Source: an uncultured Pseudomonadota bacterium (GTDB lineage Bacteria > Myxococcota_A > Polyangia > HGW-17). Taken from it: 19,647 bases of DNA. The notes beneath the pieces are model-generated. The model was given only the letters and a program-made list of their open reading frames with translations. It made no database searches and had not been told where the DNA came from. Made by a program: the position numbers and the translations under genes. The stretch is taken from NCBI GenBank assembly GCA_938004375.1, contig CALKWH010000323.1, positions 1 to 19,647 on the forward strand. Direction: 5' to 3'. How positions within the stretch are numbered: position 1 is the first letter of the stretch; each line of letters starts with the position of its first letter. This document shows, in pieces, positions 7,011 to 13,808 of the stretch.

Positions 7011-7646
7011 CTATGGATTACCCGGATCGGCAGGGGCGTCGGGGGGCATGTCGGCGGCAGGGGCGTCGGGGGGCATGTCGGACATGCGCTGCATTTCTTC
7101 CATCTTTTTCATGTCCTCGGGGGACATCTTGAATATGCAAGCAGCGAAGTCTCTGCAATCACCCTTGTCGGCGCACTTGACCATCTCTTCGGCTTCCTTC
7201 CAGCTCTTGAGGCATTCGGTGGCGAATTTGTCCTTGTTGCCGAACACCTTGCCCATCTCCTCGAGGAGCTTGACCTGCTTCGAGCAGCTCAGGACCTTGT
7301 CGTACATCCGGACGCACCGCTGGCGCTTGTCCTGGCCCTTGCCGCCACCCTTCTTCTCCTTGAGCCCGAGCCGCTCGTGCACACAGGCGTAGTATTCCAG
7401 CGGATCGGACCGGTTCTCCCGAAGACAGGCGTCCCGGGCGGCGAGCTCCTCGAAGAGCGCCAGGCAGCCCTTCACCTCGGAATCCTGGAGTTCCTCGCCC
7501 TCTTCCAGTTTCTCGCGGACCGCGTCGGCCTTCTGATTCATGAGCTTGGCGCAGGAGACGATCTTCTCCCGCTCGGTCTCGCCCCCGCCGGTGGAACAAC
7601 CCAAAGCTACGAAGGCGAAGATGACGACCGCATTTTTTCTGTCCAT
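7011..7646 (-). CDS. Lipoprotein A with six-Cys domain (paralogue of B)
   Basis: 211 residues from the ATG at 7646, chosen over the ATG 21 nt upstream because AAGGGAA precedes it and the signal peptide MDRKNAVVIFAFVALGC then has a proper lipobox with lipid Cys17. The mature region has an N-terminal helical, Cys-containing segment (ALFEELAARDACLRENR). A C-terminal domain follows, nearly superimposable on the next gene: CVRMYDKVLSCSKQVKLLEE, then TEC, KC, DC and C, i.e. six conserved cysteines in charged helices. The tail is two copies of DMPPDAPA encoded by a 27-nt duplication. It is 80 nt downstream of lipoprotein B on the same strand. It is an exported, probably disulfide-stabilised helical protein of unknown function; no family recognised. 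Confidence 0.85.
   Translation of the reverse strand: MDRKNAVVIFAFVALGCSTGGGETEREKIVSCAKLMNQKADAVREKLEEGEELQDSEVKGCLALFEELAARDACLRENRSDPLEYYACVHERLGLKEKKGGGKGQDKRQRCVRMYDKVLSCSKQVKLLEEMGKVFGNKDKFATECLKSWKEAEEMVKCADKGDCRDFAACIFKMSPEDMKKMEEMQRMSDMPPDAPAADMPPDAPADPGNP
7028..7080 (-). repeat. 27-nt tandem duplication in lipoprotein A tail
   Basis: The 24-nt block at 7028-7051 recurs exactly at 7055-7078, giving a 27-nt period and two copies. It encodes DMPPDAPA(A) twice in frame, extending an acidic Pro-rich tail. Confidence 0.9.
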
Positions 7647-7726
7647 GTAATGTTCCCTTTCATCCATTCAGCGTGATTTCCCGGGATCCCGACCTCCCAT
7701 CCAAGGACAAGTCCTCGGCGAGGGTG

Positions 7727-8068
7727 TCACTGGCGCTGGAATTCTTCCAGTTTTTTCAGGTCCTCGTCGGACATCTTGAGCAGGCACTTGGTGAACTCCC
7801 TGCAATCGCTCTTGTCGACGCACTTGGTCATCTCCTCGGCTTTGCTCCAATTCGCCTTGCATTCGGTGACGAATTTTTCCTTGCTACCGAATGCCTTGCC
7901 CATTTCCTCGAGGAGCTTGACCTCCTTAGAGCAGGTCTCGACCTTGTCGTACAGTTTGGTGCAACTGCTCTTCTGGGTGTCCTTGTCCTTGTTCTTCTCT
8001 TTTCCACCGCAACCCAGCAGACCCAACAGCAGCAGGGACCCCAACAAAAGCGAAATCGGCTTGAACAT
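7727..8068 (-). CDS. Lipoprotein B with six-Cys domain
   Basis: 113 residues: signal peptide MFKPISLLLGSLLLLGLLGC with lipid Cys20, a short Lys-rich linker, then one domain that fills the rest of the protein. Its cysteines sit in CTKLYDKVETCSKEVKLLEE, TEC, KC, DC and KC. The core matches lipoprotein A throughout, e.g. VKLLEEMGK(A/V)FG(S/N)K(E/D)KF and EDLKKLEEFQ against EDMKKMEEMQ, so this gene gives the minimal form of the family. AAGGA lies about 9 nt before the ATG. An arrangement of three disulfides in a small helical bundle is inferred, not shown. The cellular role is unknown. The pair clearly arose by tandem duplication. Confidence 0.87.
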   Translation of the reverse strand: MFKPISLLLGSLLLLGLLGCGGKEKNKDKDTQKSSCTKLYDKVETCSKEVKLLEEMGKAFGSKEKFVTECKANWSKAEEMTKCVDKSDCREFTKCLLKMSDEDLKKLEEFQRQ

Positions 8069-8119
8069 GAGATGAATCCTTTCATGAAAAATTGTTGCTT
8101 CGAATGAGCGACTGTCTCA

Positions 8120-8150
8120 TCAGTACTTGAGTATTGTGACGATTTCAAGA
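8120..8150 (-). promoter_or_regulatory. Possible promoter for lipoproteins B and A
   Basis: On the minus strand, TTGAAA followed by a 17-nt spacer and TACTGA lies about 50-80 nt before the lipoprotein B ATG. The -35 is good, the -10 is poor. Coordinates are approximate. It would drive both lipoprotein genes. Confidence 0.35.
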
Positions 8151-8204
8151 AATTTTCTCGGACCGCGCGGGGAGCCAGCCACGCCGGCCGTCGGGAATTA
8201 GACG

Positions 8205-8233
8205 TTGACGTGCGCCGGTCCCATGGGTATGGT
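8205..8233 (+). promoter_or_regulatory. Candidate promoter for the deaminase gene
   Basis: TTGACG (8205-8210), 17-nt spacer, TATGGT (8228-8233). It would give a leader of about 67 nt before the ATG at 8307, containing the hairpin at 8247-8268. Confidence 0.5.
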
Positions 8234-8242
8234 TCATCCCTG

Positions 8243-8268
8243 GAAACCGCTTGCGTGAAGCGGCTTTT
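8243..8268 (+). terminator. Leader hairpin with T-run (attenuator-like)
   Basis: CCGCTT (8247-8252), loop GCGTG, AAGCGG (8258-8263), then CTTTT (8264-8268). The stem can extend through GAAA/TTTC around one bulged base. No plus-strand gene precedes it, and it lies inside the leader of the deaminase gene, so it could act as a premature terminator. Confidence 0.45.
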
Positions 8269-8306
8269 CGCCTCGCGCGCCCGAACCCGCAACCGAAGGA
8301 TTACCC

Positions 8307-9701
8307 ATGTCGACCCTGATTCGCAACTGCATGGCGGTGGCCACCATGGACGCCGACCGCACCGTCCTCACCGACGCCGACGTGCTCCTCGAAGGCAACC
8401 GCATCGCCCAGGTCGGACGCGACCTCCCCTCCACCGCCGACGAGATCATCGACGGGCGCCGCCTCGTCGTGATCCCTGGCATGATCAACACCCACCACCA
8501 CCTGTACCAGACGCTGTTCCGCAACGTCCCCAAGGTGCAGAACGTCAAGCTCTTCGACTGGCTGATCAACCTGTACCAGGGCTGGCGGCACATCACCCCC
8601 GAGGCCGTCCACAGCGCGGCCACCGTGGGCCTGGGCGAGCTGCTGCTCACGGGCTGCACCTGCGCCGCCGACCACCATTATCTGTTCCCCCACGGCTACG
8701 GCAACGAGCTCCTCGACGCCGAGGTCCGCGCCGCGGCCGCCCTGGGCATGCGCTTCCACCCCACCCGGGGCTCGATGTCCCGCGGCGTGACGAAGGGCGG
8801 CCTGCCGCCTGACGACGTGGTGCAGACCGAGGACGAGATCCTGCGCGCCTCCGAGGACTTCATCGCGAAGTACCACGACCCGAAGCCCGGCGCCATGGTG
8901 CGCGTGGCGCTGGCGCCGTGCTCGCCGTTCTCGGTCACGCCCGAGCTGCTCGCCCAGAGCGCGGCGCTGGCCCGCAAGCACGGCGTGCTCCTGCACACGC
9001 ACCTCGCCGAGACCAACGACGAGGACGACTACTGCGTGAAGACCCTGGGGAAGCGCCCGCTGGACTTCATGGAGAGCGTGGACTGGCTGGGCCCGGACGT
9101 GTGGTACGCCCACGGCATCTGGTTCAACGACGAGGAGATCGCCCGCCTGGGCCGCACGCGCACCGGCGTCGCCCACTGCCCCACCTCCAACCTGCGCCTG
9201 GGCTCCGGGATCGCCCGCGTGCCCGATCTGCGCGCCGCCGGCGCCCGCGTGGGCCTGGCCGTGGACGGCTCGGCCAGCAACGACGCCTCGGACATGCTCG
9301 CCGAGGCGCGGCTCGCCCTGTTCGTGCACCGCATCGGCCCCCACGGGGTGGGCGCGGTGTCGGCCCTGGACGCTTTGGAGATCGCCACCCGCGGCTCGGC
9401 CCAGATCCTGCACCGGGACGACGAGTTGGGCGCGATCCGGCCCGGCTTCCTCGCGGACCTGGCCTGCTTCGACATGCTCGACCTCGCCTACGCCGGCGCC
9501 CTGAGCGATCCCGTCGCCGCGCTCCTGTTCTGCAACGCCCGCGCCCGGGCCCACACCGTGTTCGTCGACGGGAAGAAGGTCGTCTCCGAGGGCCGCCTGG
9601 TGAACGTGGACGAGGCCCGCGTCGTGGAGACGCAGAACCGCATCGCCCGCGAGATCCTCGAGAAGGCCCGCCCCGACATCGACCTGCTGCAGAGAGCCTA
9701 G
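8307..9701 (+). CDS. Amidohydrolase, probable 8-oxoguanine deaminase
   Basis: 464 residues, normal length for the family. An amidohydrolase TIM barrel with an N-terminal beta-sandwich strand set. Metal ligands are all in place: NTHHHLYQT (His64, His66), HTHLAE (His233), AHGIW (His270) and VDGSASND (Asp321). Segments such as RFHPTRGSMS, GGLPPD, VRVALAPCSPFSV and GVAHCPTSNLRLGSGIA match what I know of 8-oxoguanine deaminases (EC 3.5.4.32), which convert 8-oxoguanine to urate; related atrazine chlorohydrolase/cytosine deaminase-like (TrzN/AtzA, SsnA) branches fit less well. AAGGA sits 7 nt before the ATG. It probably clears oxidised guanine bases in the cytosol. It runs tail to tail into the UvrA-like gene, the two sharing a CTAG at their stops. 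Confidence 0.85.
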   Translation: MSTLIRNCMAVATMDADRTVLTDADVLLEGNRIAQVGRDLPSTADEIIDGRRLVVIPGMINTHHHLYQTLFRNVPKVQNVKLFDWLINLYQGWRHITPEAVHSAATVGLGELLLTGCTCAADHHYLFPHGYGNELLDAEVRAAAALGMRFHPTRGSMSRGVTKGGLPPDDVVQTEDEILRASEDFIAKYHDPKPGAMVRVALAPCSPFSVTPELLAQSAALARKHGVLLHTHLAETNDEDDYCVKTLGKRPLDFMESVDWLGPDVWYAHGIWFNDEEIARLGRTRTGVAHCPTSNLRLGSGIARVPDLRAAGARVGLAVDGSASNDASDMLAEARLALFVHRIGPHGVGAVSALDALEIATRGSAQILHRDDELGAIRPGFLADLACFDMLDLAYAGALSDPVAALLFCNARARAHTVFVDGKKVVSEGRLVNVDEARVVETQNRIAREILEKARPDIDLLQRA

Positions 9702-10963
9702 CCCGCGTCGAACCCCACGCGGTCGCCGTCGCGACGCACGCGCAGGTGAAGGTCCGCGCAGGGGACCAGCCAGCCCGTGTGATCCACGGTGACCAGGGTG
9801 TGGTCCTCGTCCACGAGGCGGTGGAACAACCGCGCCAGGTGGACGACGTCCTCGGGGTGGAGGCCGCCGGCGGGCTCGTCGAGGAGGAAGCAGGCGGGCT
9901 GCGCCGAGAGCAGCTCGCGGGCCAGCGCCAGGCGCTGGAGCTCGCCGCCGGACAGCGACCGCGAGGGCTGCCCCAGGTGCAGGTAGTCCAGGCCCACCTC
10001 GGCGAGCAGCGTCAGTTTCGGCAGCACGTCGGCGAAGTGGGCGAACAGGCCCAGGGCCTCGCGCACCGTGCGGTCCAGGACATCCGCGATGGAGTAGCCC
10101 CGCCAGGTGACCTCGAGGGTCGAGGGCGAGAAGCGACGGCCCTCGCACAGGGGGCAGACGGTGGCGATCTGGGACAGGCCGCCGGTGTCCACCAGCACCT
10201 CGCCGGTGCCCGCGCAGCGCAGGCAGCGGCCCTCGTGGGCGCGGGTGGTGGAGAAGCGGGCGGCGTCGTAGCCCCGCGCCTTGGCCAACGGCAGTTGGGC
10301 GTACCAGCGGCGCAGGGCGTCCCAGATGCCCACCAGGGACGCCACGTGGGAGTGGGGGGTGCGGGGGAAGGTGAGCGCGTCGACCGTGCGCACGCCGCCC
10401 GGGAAGTGGGCGCCGCGGGTGGCGCGATCCCCCGAGACCAGGCGCCCGCGGGCGGCCACGACCTCGGTGAGGAAGGTGGACTTGCCGCAGGCCATGGGTC
10501 CGGTGAGCACCGTCCAGCGCGCCAGGGGCAGGGACACGGGCTCGAACTCGAGCTCCCGCACGCGGGCCGCCGGCAGCTCGAGCCGCGCCGTCGCCGCGGG
10601 GCGGGGGGGCGCCGCGGGGAGCCCGGAGAGATCCCGCATCCAGCGGGCGACACGGCTCCCGGCCGCTTCGGCGAGGCCCTCGGGCGGCCCCGCATAGAGC
10701 AGGCGGCCGCCCAGCTCGCCGGCGCCCGGGCCCAGCTCGATCACGTGGTCGCACAGCCGGATCAACTCGGGGTCGTGCTCGACGAGCACGACGGTGTTGT
10801 TCTGCGCGACGAGGCGTCGGAAGATCCCCTCCAGGTGCGGCTTCTCGGCCCGGGAGAGGCCCAGCCCGGGCTCGTCGAGGATGGTGGTCACCCCCGAGAG
10901 CTCGCCGGCCAGGTGGGCGGCCAGCCGCACGAGCTGGGTCTGCCCGTGGGAGAGCGTGTTCAT
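9698..10963 (-). CDS. UvrA-like ATPase, C-terminal part (after frame change)
   Basis: 421 codons from an ATG at 10963 that overlaps the stop of the preceding part as ATGA. It opens with the signature and Walker B of ATPase half I (NTLSHGQTQLVRLAAHL, VTTILDEPGLGL). It continues into half II: Walker A GPMACGKST, zinc module CLRCAGTGEV...VCPLCEGRRF, then RRFSPSTLEV and IADVLDRTVREAL as in UvrA, signature SRSLSGGELQRLALAREL and Walker B FLLDEPAGGLHPED. The half-I signature is LSHGQ instead of LSGGE. Homology extends upstream of the ATG in this frame to about 10985 (DLRLSRPM), so the ATG is probably not the ancestral start. The entry and the next one are most simply one gene of about 797 codons broken by a missing base at 10984-10987. 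Confidence 0.85.
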   Translation of the reverse strand: MNTLSHGQTQLVRLAAHLAGELSGVTTILDEPGLGLSRAEKPHLEGIFRRLVAQNNTVVLVEHDPELIRLCDHVIELGPGAGELGGRLLYAGPPEGLAEAAGSRVARWMRDLSGLPAAPPRPAATARLELPAARVRELEFEPVSLPLARWTVLTGPMACGKSTFLTEVVAARGRLVSGDRATRGAHFPGGVRTVDALTFPRTPHSHVASLVGIWDALRRWYAQLPLAKARGYDAARFSTTRAHEGRCLRCAGTGEVLVDTGGLSQIATVCPLCEGRRFSPSTLEVTWRGYSIADVLDRTVREALGLFAHFADVLPKLTLLAEVGLDYLHLGQPSRSLSGGELQRLALARELLSAQPACFLLDEPAGGLHPEDVVHLARLFHRLVDEDHTLVTVDHTGWLVPCADLHLRVRRDGDRVGFDAG

Positions 10964-12090
10964 GGGTCGCGACAGGCGCAGGTCCCCAGGCCAAGGTCGG
11001 CGAGGAAGCGCAGTCGGCGCACCACGGGGGCGAGCAGGCCGGCGACCGCCGGTGTGTCGGTCTCCAGTTCGGCGACCGCCGGTGCGTCGGTCGAAAGCCC
11101 GGCGACCGCCGGTGCGTCGGTCGAAAGCCCGGCGCAGCGGGCCAGCGCCCCGTCCACGGTCAACTCCTGCCACGCTGGCCAGCCCTGGCCCTGCACCTCA
11201 TAGGCCGAGAGCAGCGGCGCGTAGCCGCTGCCCCCGCAGGCGTCGCAGGGCGCCCCGTCCACCAGCCGGTCCCCGCCGCACGCGGGGCAGCCGCCGCCGG
11301 CGTCGGGATCACGGGAGAACAGGCGGGGGGACCTGGCGGGGAACACGCGCCCGCAGCCGCCGCACTGGGGCCGCGTGGAGAACGGGGTCACGCCGTCGGC
11401 GCAGCGCACCTGGACGCGCCCGCCGCTGAGCCGGAACGCCTGCTCCACCGAACCGGCGACGCGGGCGAGCTGGCCCTCCCGGGCGAGGATGCGGTCCACC
11501 ACCACCGAGAAGGGACCCCGGGGCAGCGGCGCCTGCTCCTCCAGGTCGTGTTCGACGTCCCCGACGAAGACGCGGGTGAAGCCCGTCTCGAGGAGATCCT
11601 GCACGAGGGCCGCGTCAGGCTCCCGCTCGAAGGGCGCCGTGATCCACACCTTCGTGCCCGGGGGCAGCGCGGCGCAGTGGGCGGCCACGCCGGCGGCGTC
11701 GGCGGCGACGGCCTCGAGGCCGCACTCCGGGCAGCGGATCCGCGCCAGGTGGGTGAAAAGGAAGCGCAGGTGGTAGGCGGTCTCGAGCGCGTCCGAGACG
11801 CAGGTGACCTCGCCGAAGGACTGGGCCTTCTGCGCCACGAGCACGGTGGGCGAGAGCCCGGCCGCCCAGCGCACCCGGGGCCGCACGAGCTTCCCGGCGA
11901 ACCACGGTCGCATCTTCGGAGAGAGCGTCTCGAGGTAGCGCAACTGACCCTCGACATAGAGGGTGTCATGGGCCAGCGAGCTCTTGCCGGATCCCGACAC
12001 GCCCACGATGGCGGTGAGCTTGCCCCAGGGGAGCTCGACGTCGAGGTCCCGCAGGTTGTGGGTGGTCACGCCGCGGAGGGTGAGGTTCAT
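10960..12090 (-). CDS. UvrA-like ATPase, N-terminal part
   Basis: 376 codons. ATPase half I begins HNLRDLDVELPWGKLTAIVG with Walker A GVSGSGKSS (residues 30-38). A CPECG pair (C120, C123) and a shortened UvrB-binding-like region follow; the GRKGEY motif usual there is missing (APFEREPDAALVQDLLETGF). VVVDRI is next, then a zinc module CGGCGRVF...CPACGG...CDACGGSGY. Near residues 320-350 is a 10-residue triplicate (AGLSTDAPAV). The frame ends in RFLADLGLGTCACRDP; only RFLADLGLG is homologous. UvrA itself recognises bulky DNA lesions with UvrB; this shorter, divergent paralogue belongs with UvrA-like ATPases of unknown or resistance function. Its ATG overlaps the tolR stop (ATGA), so it is translated with tolQR. 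Confidence 0.85.
   Translation of the reverse strand: MNLTLRGVTTHNLRDLDVELPWGKLTAIVGVSGSGKSSLAHDTLYVEGQLRYLETLSPKMRPWFAGKLVRPRVRWAAGLSPTVLVAQKAQSFGEVTCVSDALETAYHLRFLFTHLARIRCPECGLEAVAADAAGVAAHCAALPPGTKVWITAPFEREPDAALVQDLLETGFTRVFVGDVEHDLEEQAPLPRGPFSVVVDRILAREGQLARVAGSVEQAFRLSGGRVQVRCADGVTPFSTRPQCGGCGRVFPARSPRLFSRDPDAGGGCPACGGDRLVDGAPCDACGGSGYAPLLSAYEVQGQGWPAWQELTVDGALARCAGLSTDAPAVAGLSTDAPAVAELETDTPAVAGLLAPVVRRLRFLADLGLGTCACRDP
11041..11130 (-). repeat. 30-nt minisatellite, three copies
   Basis: Copies lie at 11041-11070, 11071-11100 and 11101-11130. The second and third are identical, the first differs around its end. Each encodes ten residues (AGLSTDAPAV or a variant) in frame in the UvrA-like protein. 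Confidence 0.92.
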
Positions 12091-12524
12091 CGCCGGACGG
12101 GGGGCGCCTCGGGCAGCGGCTCGGCGAGGATGCCGATCTGGGTGATCCCGGATGCGTTCAGGCGCACCAGCAGGGTCATGAAGTCCTGCACGGTGAGCGA
12201 GCGGTCGGCCTTCACGTGGGCCTTGACGCGCCCGGGGAAGTGCTGCCTGAGCACCGCGGGCAGCGTCTCGAGGGTGGCGTCCCGGGCCTGCTCGTCCCCC
12301 ACGGCCGCGCGGATGCGCAGATCCGCGTCCATGGCCACCACCAGGGTGTCCGGCGCCCGCGGCACCGGCGCGCTCTGGGCGTCGGGCAGGGTGAGATCGA
12401 TGCCGGTGGGATCGATGGGGCTCGTGACCATGAAGATGATCATGAGCACCATCATCACGTCCACCAGCGGCGTGAGGTTCATCTCGGCGATAGGCGTGTT
12501 CGGGGGCTGGTAGTTCAGGTTCAC
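12087..12524 (-). CDS. tolR: TolR/ExbD-family proton-channel partner
   Basis: 145 residues from a GTG at 12524; AGGAGGGG overlaps the tolQ stop just before it. One N-terminal membrane helix, MNLTPLVDVMMVLMIIFMVT, carries the proton-relay Asp22. A periplasmic domain follows, ending ITQIGILAEPLPE as in TolR. Together with TolQ it forms a proton-motive-force motor in the inner membrane, in the Tol-Pal system or a related ExbBD-like device. TolR and ExbD cannot be separated with certainty from one sequence; the partner looks more like TolQ. TolA, TolB and Pal are not in the window. It is followed without a gap by the UvrA-like gene. Confidence 0.85.
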   Translation of the reverse strand: MNLNYQPPNTPIAEMNLTPLVDVMMVLMIIFMVTSPIDPTGIDLTLPDAQSAPVPRAPDTLVVAMDADLRIRAAVGDEQARDATLETLPAVLRQHFPGRVKAHVKADRSLTVQDFMTLLVRLNASGITQIGILAEPLPEAPPVRR

Positions 12525-12534
12525 GCGGCCCCTC

Positions 12535-13245
12535 CTATTGCAGGAACTTCCGGTGCGCGATGTTCTGGAAGTCGTTGGCGAACGTCTCAATGTCGGCCAC
12601 GTGGAGCCGCACCTTGCGCAGGAAGTGGTTGTACGCGATGGTCGCGGGGATGGCCGCGATCAGGCCCAGGGCGGTGGTCACCAGGGCGTCCACGATGCCC
12701 GGGGCCACCGTCGCGAGGGTGGTGTTGCCCATGGACCCGATGGTGGAGAAGCTCTCCATGATGCCCCACACCGTGCCGAAGAGCCCCAGAAAGGGCGCCG
12801 TGGCCGAAATCGTCGCCAGGAGCGGGAGCTGGCTCTCGAGGCCGGTGATCTCGACCATGGCCGAGCGCCGCAGCGCGCGCTCGAGGTTCTGGGATCCGAT
12901 CGAGCCGGTGCCGGCCTCGCCGGACTCCTCCCGGGCCTTGATCTTCACGAGCTCGCGGAAACCCGCCGAGAATACGTTGCCCAGGGGGCACGAGGGGTTG
13001 GACTCGCAGTACTGATGCACCTGGTCCAGCGTCGCCCCGGAGCGGAACATGGCCAGGAAGGCGTCGTTGGCCTTACCCGCCTTCCGATAGAACAGGCCCT
13101 TGTAGACGATGATGTACCAGGTCAGGATCGAGAAGGCGACCAGGACGAGCAGATCGATCAAGATTAGCCCGCGGGCGTTCATCACCATTTTCAATATGTC
13201 CAGCCTCTCGGGCTGGGCGGTCAGCAGGAACAGCGCGTGCGTCAT
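12535..13245 (-). CDS. tolQ: TolQ-like proton-channel protein (MotA/TolQ/ExbB)
   Basis: 236 residues from the ATG at 13245, preceded by GGGGAG at 7 nt; the in-frame GTG five codons earlier is less likely because the ribosome site would overlap it. Three membrane helices are visible: ILIDLLVLVAFSILTWYIIV near the N-terminus, then SATAPFLGLFGTVWGIMESF and the helix around VTTALGLIAAIPATIAYN. The middle section (SAGFRELVKI) and the tail (ANDFQNIAHRKFLQ) resemble TolQ more than ExbB. It is the stator ring component powering outer-membrane constriction or transport. It is first gene of the tolQ-tolR-UvrA-like operon and has its own promoter. Confidence 0.88.
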   Translation of the reverse strand: MTHALFLLTAQPERLDILKMVMNARGLILIDLLVLVAFSILTWYIIVYKGLFYRKAGKANDAFLAMFRSGATLDQVHQYCESNPSCPLGNVFSAGFRELVKIKAREESGEAGTGSIGSQNLERALRRSAMVEITGLESQLPLLATISATAPFLGLFGTVWGIMESFSTIGSMGNTTLATVAPGIVDALVTTALGLIAAIPATIAYNHFLRKVRLHVADIETFANDFQNIAHRKFLQ

Positions 13246-13263
13246 GAAGAAACTCCCCACCCG

Positions 13264-13292
13264 GGTATAATGGAACCGGTCCCGCGCGTCAA
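13264..13292 (-). promoter_or_regulatory. Promoter for tolQ operon
   Basis: Minus strand: TTGACG (13292-13287), 17-nt spacer, TATACC (13269-13264). It gives a very short leader of about 12 nt that holds only the ribosome site GGGGAG before the ATG at 13245. Confidence 0.5.
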
Positions 13293-13298
13293 CCGCCG

Positions 13299-13334
13299 CC
13301 GATCACCGTGCCGATCACCGTGCCGATCACCGCC
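13299..13334. repeat. 12-nt tandem repeat, three copies
   Basis: CCGATCACCGTG twice and CCGATCACCGCC once, with a degenerate fourth unit entering the stop of the next gene. It sits directly upstream of the tolQ promoter. Confidence 0.85.
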
Positions 13335-13339
13335 GCCGA

Positions 13340-13711
13340 TCATCCCTGGCGCAGGGTGTTCAGTGCGCTCTGGGCGGACTGCAGACACTTCGCCAGGAAC
13401 TCCACCCGCTGGAGGTTGTGGTACACCGCCACCTGGGCCTCGAGCAGTTGGGCGGGCGAGAGCGTGCGGCCCGAGCGGAGCCGGGCGATGACGGTCTGCA
13501 CCGCGCGCTCGGAGGCCAGAAGCTCGGTGCAGGTCCGCTCGAAGGCACCTGCGGCCCCGGAAAGGGCCGGCGCACCGGAAAGGGCCGCCGCACCGGAAAG
13601 GGCGGGCGCCCCGGACGACGTCAGGCGGCTTCTTTGGTCCGGTCTCCCGGCGTAAGGGATTTCCGGGGATCTGACGAGCTCCCGGGGCGTGGACGGCAAC
13701 TGGACGCGCAT
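13340..13711 (-). CDS. Small helical protein resembling T3SS inner rod
   Basis: 123 residues from the ATG at 13711, chosen for AGAGGAG 7-8 nt upstream. The first half is variable, with a GAPALSGAAALSGAPALSG repeat. The second half is helical: ERTCTELLASERAVQTVIAR, then LSPAQLLEAQVAVYHNLQRV and a final AQSALNTLRQG. The order LSP-x-LL-x-Q-x(3)Y-x(5)V-x(3)K-x(4)SALNTL resembles the C-terminal domain of type III secretion inner rod proteins (YscI/PrgJ/HrpB), where this segment polymerises. No other secretion gene is near, so the resemblance could also be convergent coiled-coil sequence. It lies 94 nt upstream of tolQ on the same strand. Confidence 0.6.
   Translation of the reverse strand: MRVQLPSTPRELVRSPEIPYAGRPDQRSRLTSSGAPALSGAAALSGAPALSGAAGAFERTCTELLASERAVQTVIARLRSGRTLSPAQLLEAQVAVYHNLQRVEFLAKCLQSAQSALNTLRQG
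13557..13610 (-). repeat. 18-nt tandem repeat, three copies
   Basis: Units at 13557-13574, 13575-13592 and 13593-13610, each beginning CCGGAAAGGGC and differing at a few bases. They encode (A/P)ALSGA blocks in the inner-rod-like protein. Confidence 0.88.
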
Positions 13712-13808
13712 GGCGGATCTCCTCTGGGCGCCCTGGATGAAACGGGCGCCCGTCCACCCCATTATCGGGCGGGCGCTTTGCCGGTTGCCTGATTTCGAAG
13801 AAAAACCT

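Noticed and set aside
8301..10994. 897-codon minus ORF across deaminase and UvrA-like genes
   Set aside because: Arg/Pro/Ala/Gly-rich shadow frame spanning two real convergent genes; no domain.
8918..11203. 761-codon plus ORF antisense to UvrA-like gene
   Set aside because: Antisense shadow; codon bias and motifs support the minus strand.
13265..13271. TATAAT on the plus strand near 13266
   Set aside because: No -35 and no plus-strand gene follows; the minus-strand reading suits tolQ.
13299..13334. CRISPR array
   Set aside because: The 12-nt units are contiguous with no spacers; a simple tandem repeat.
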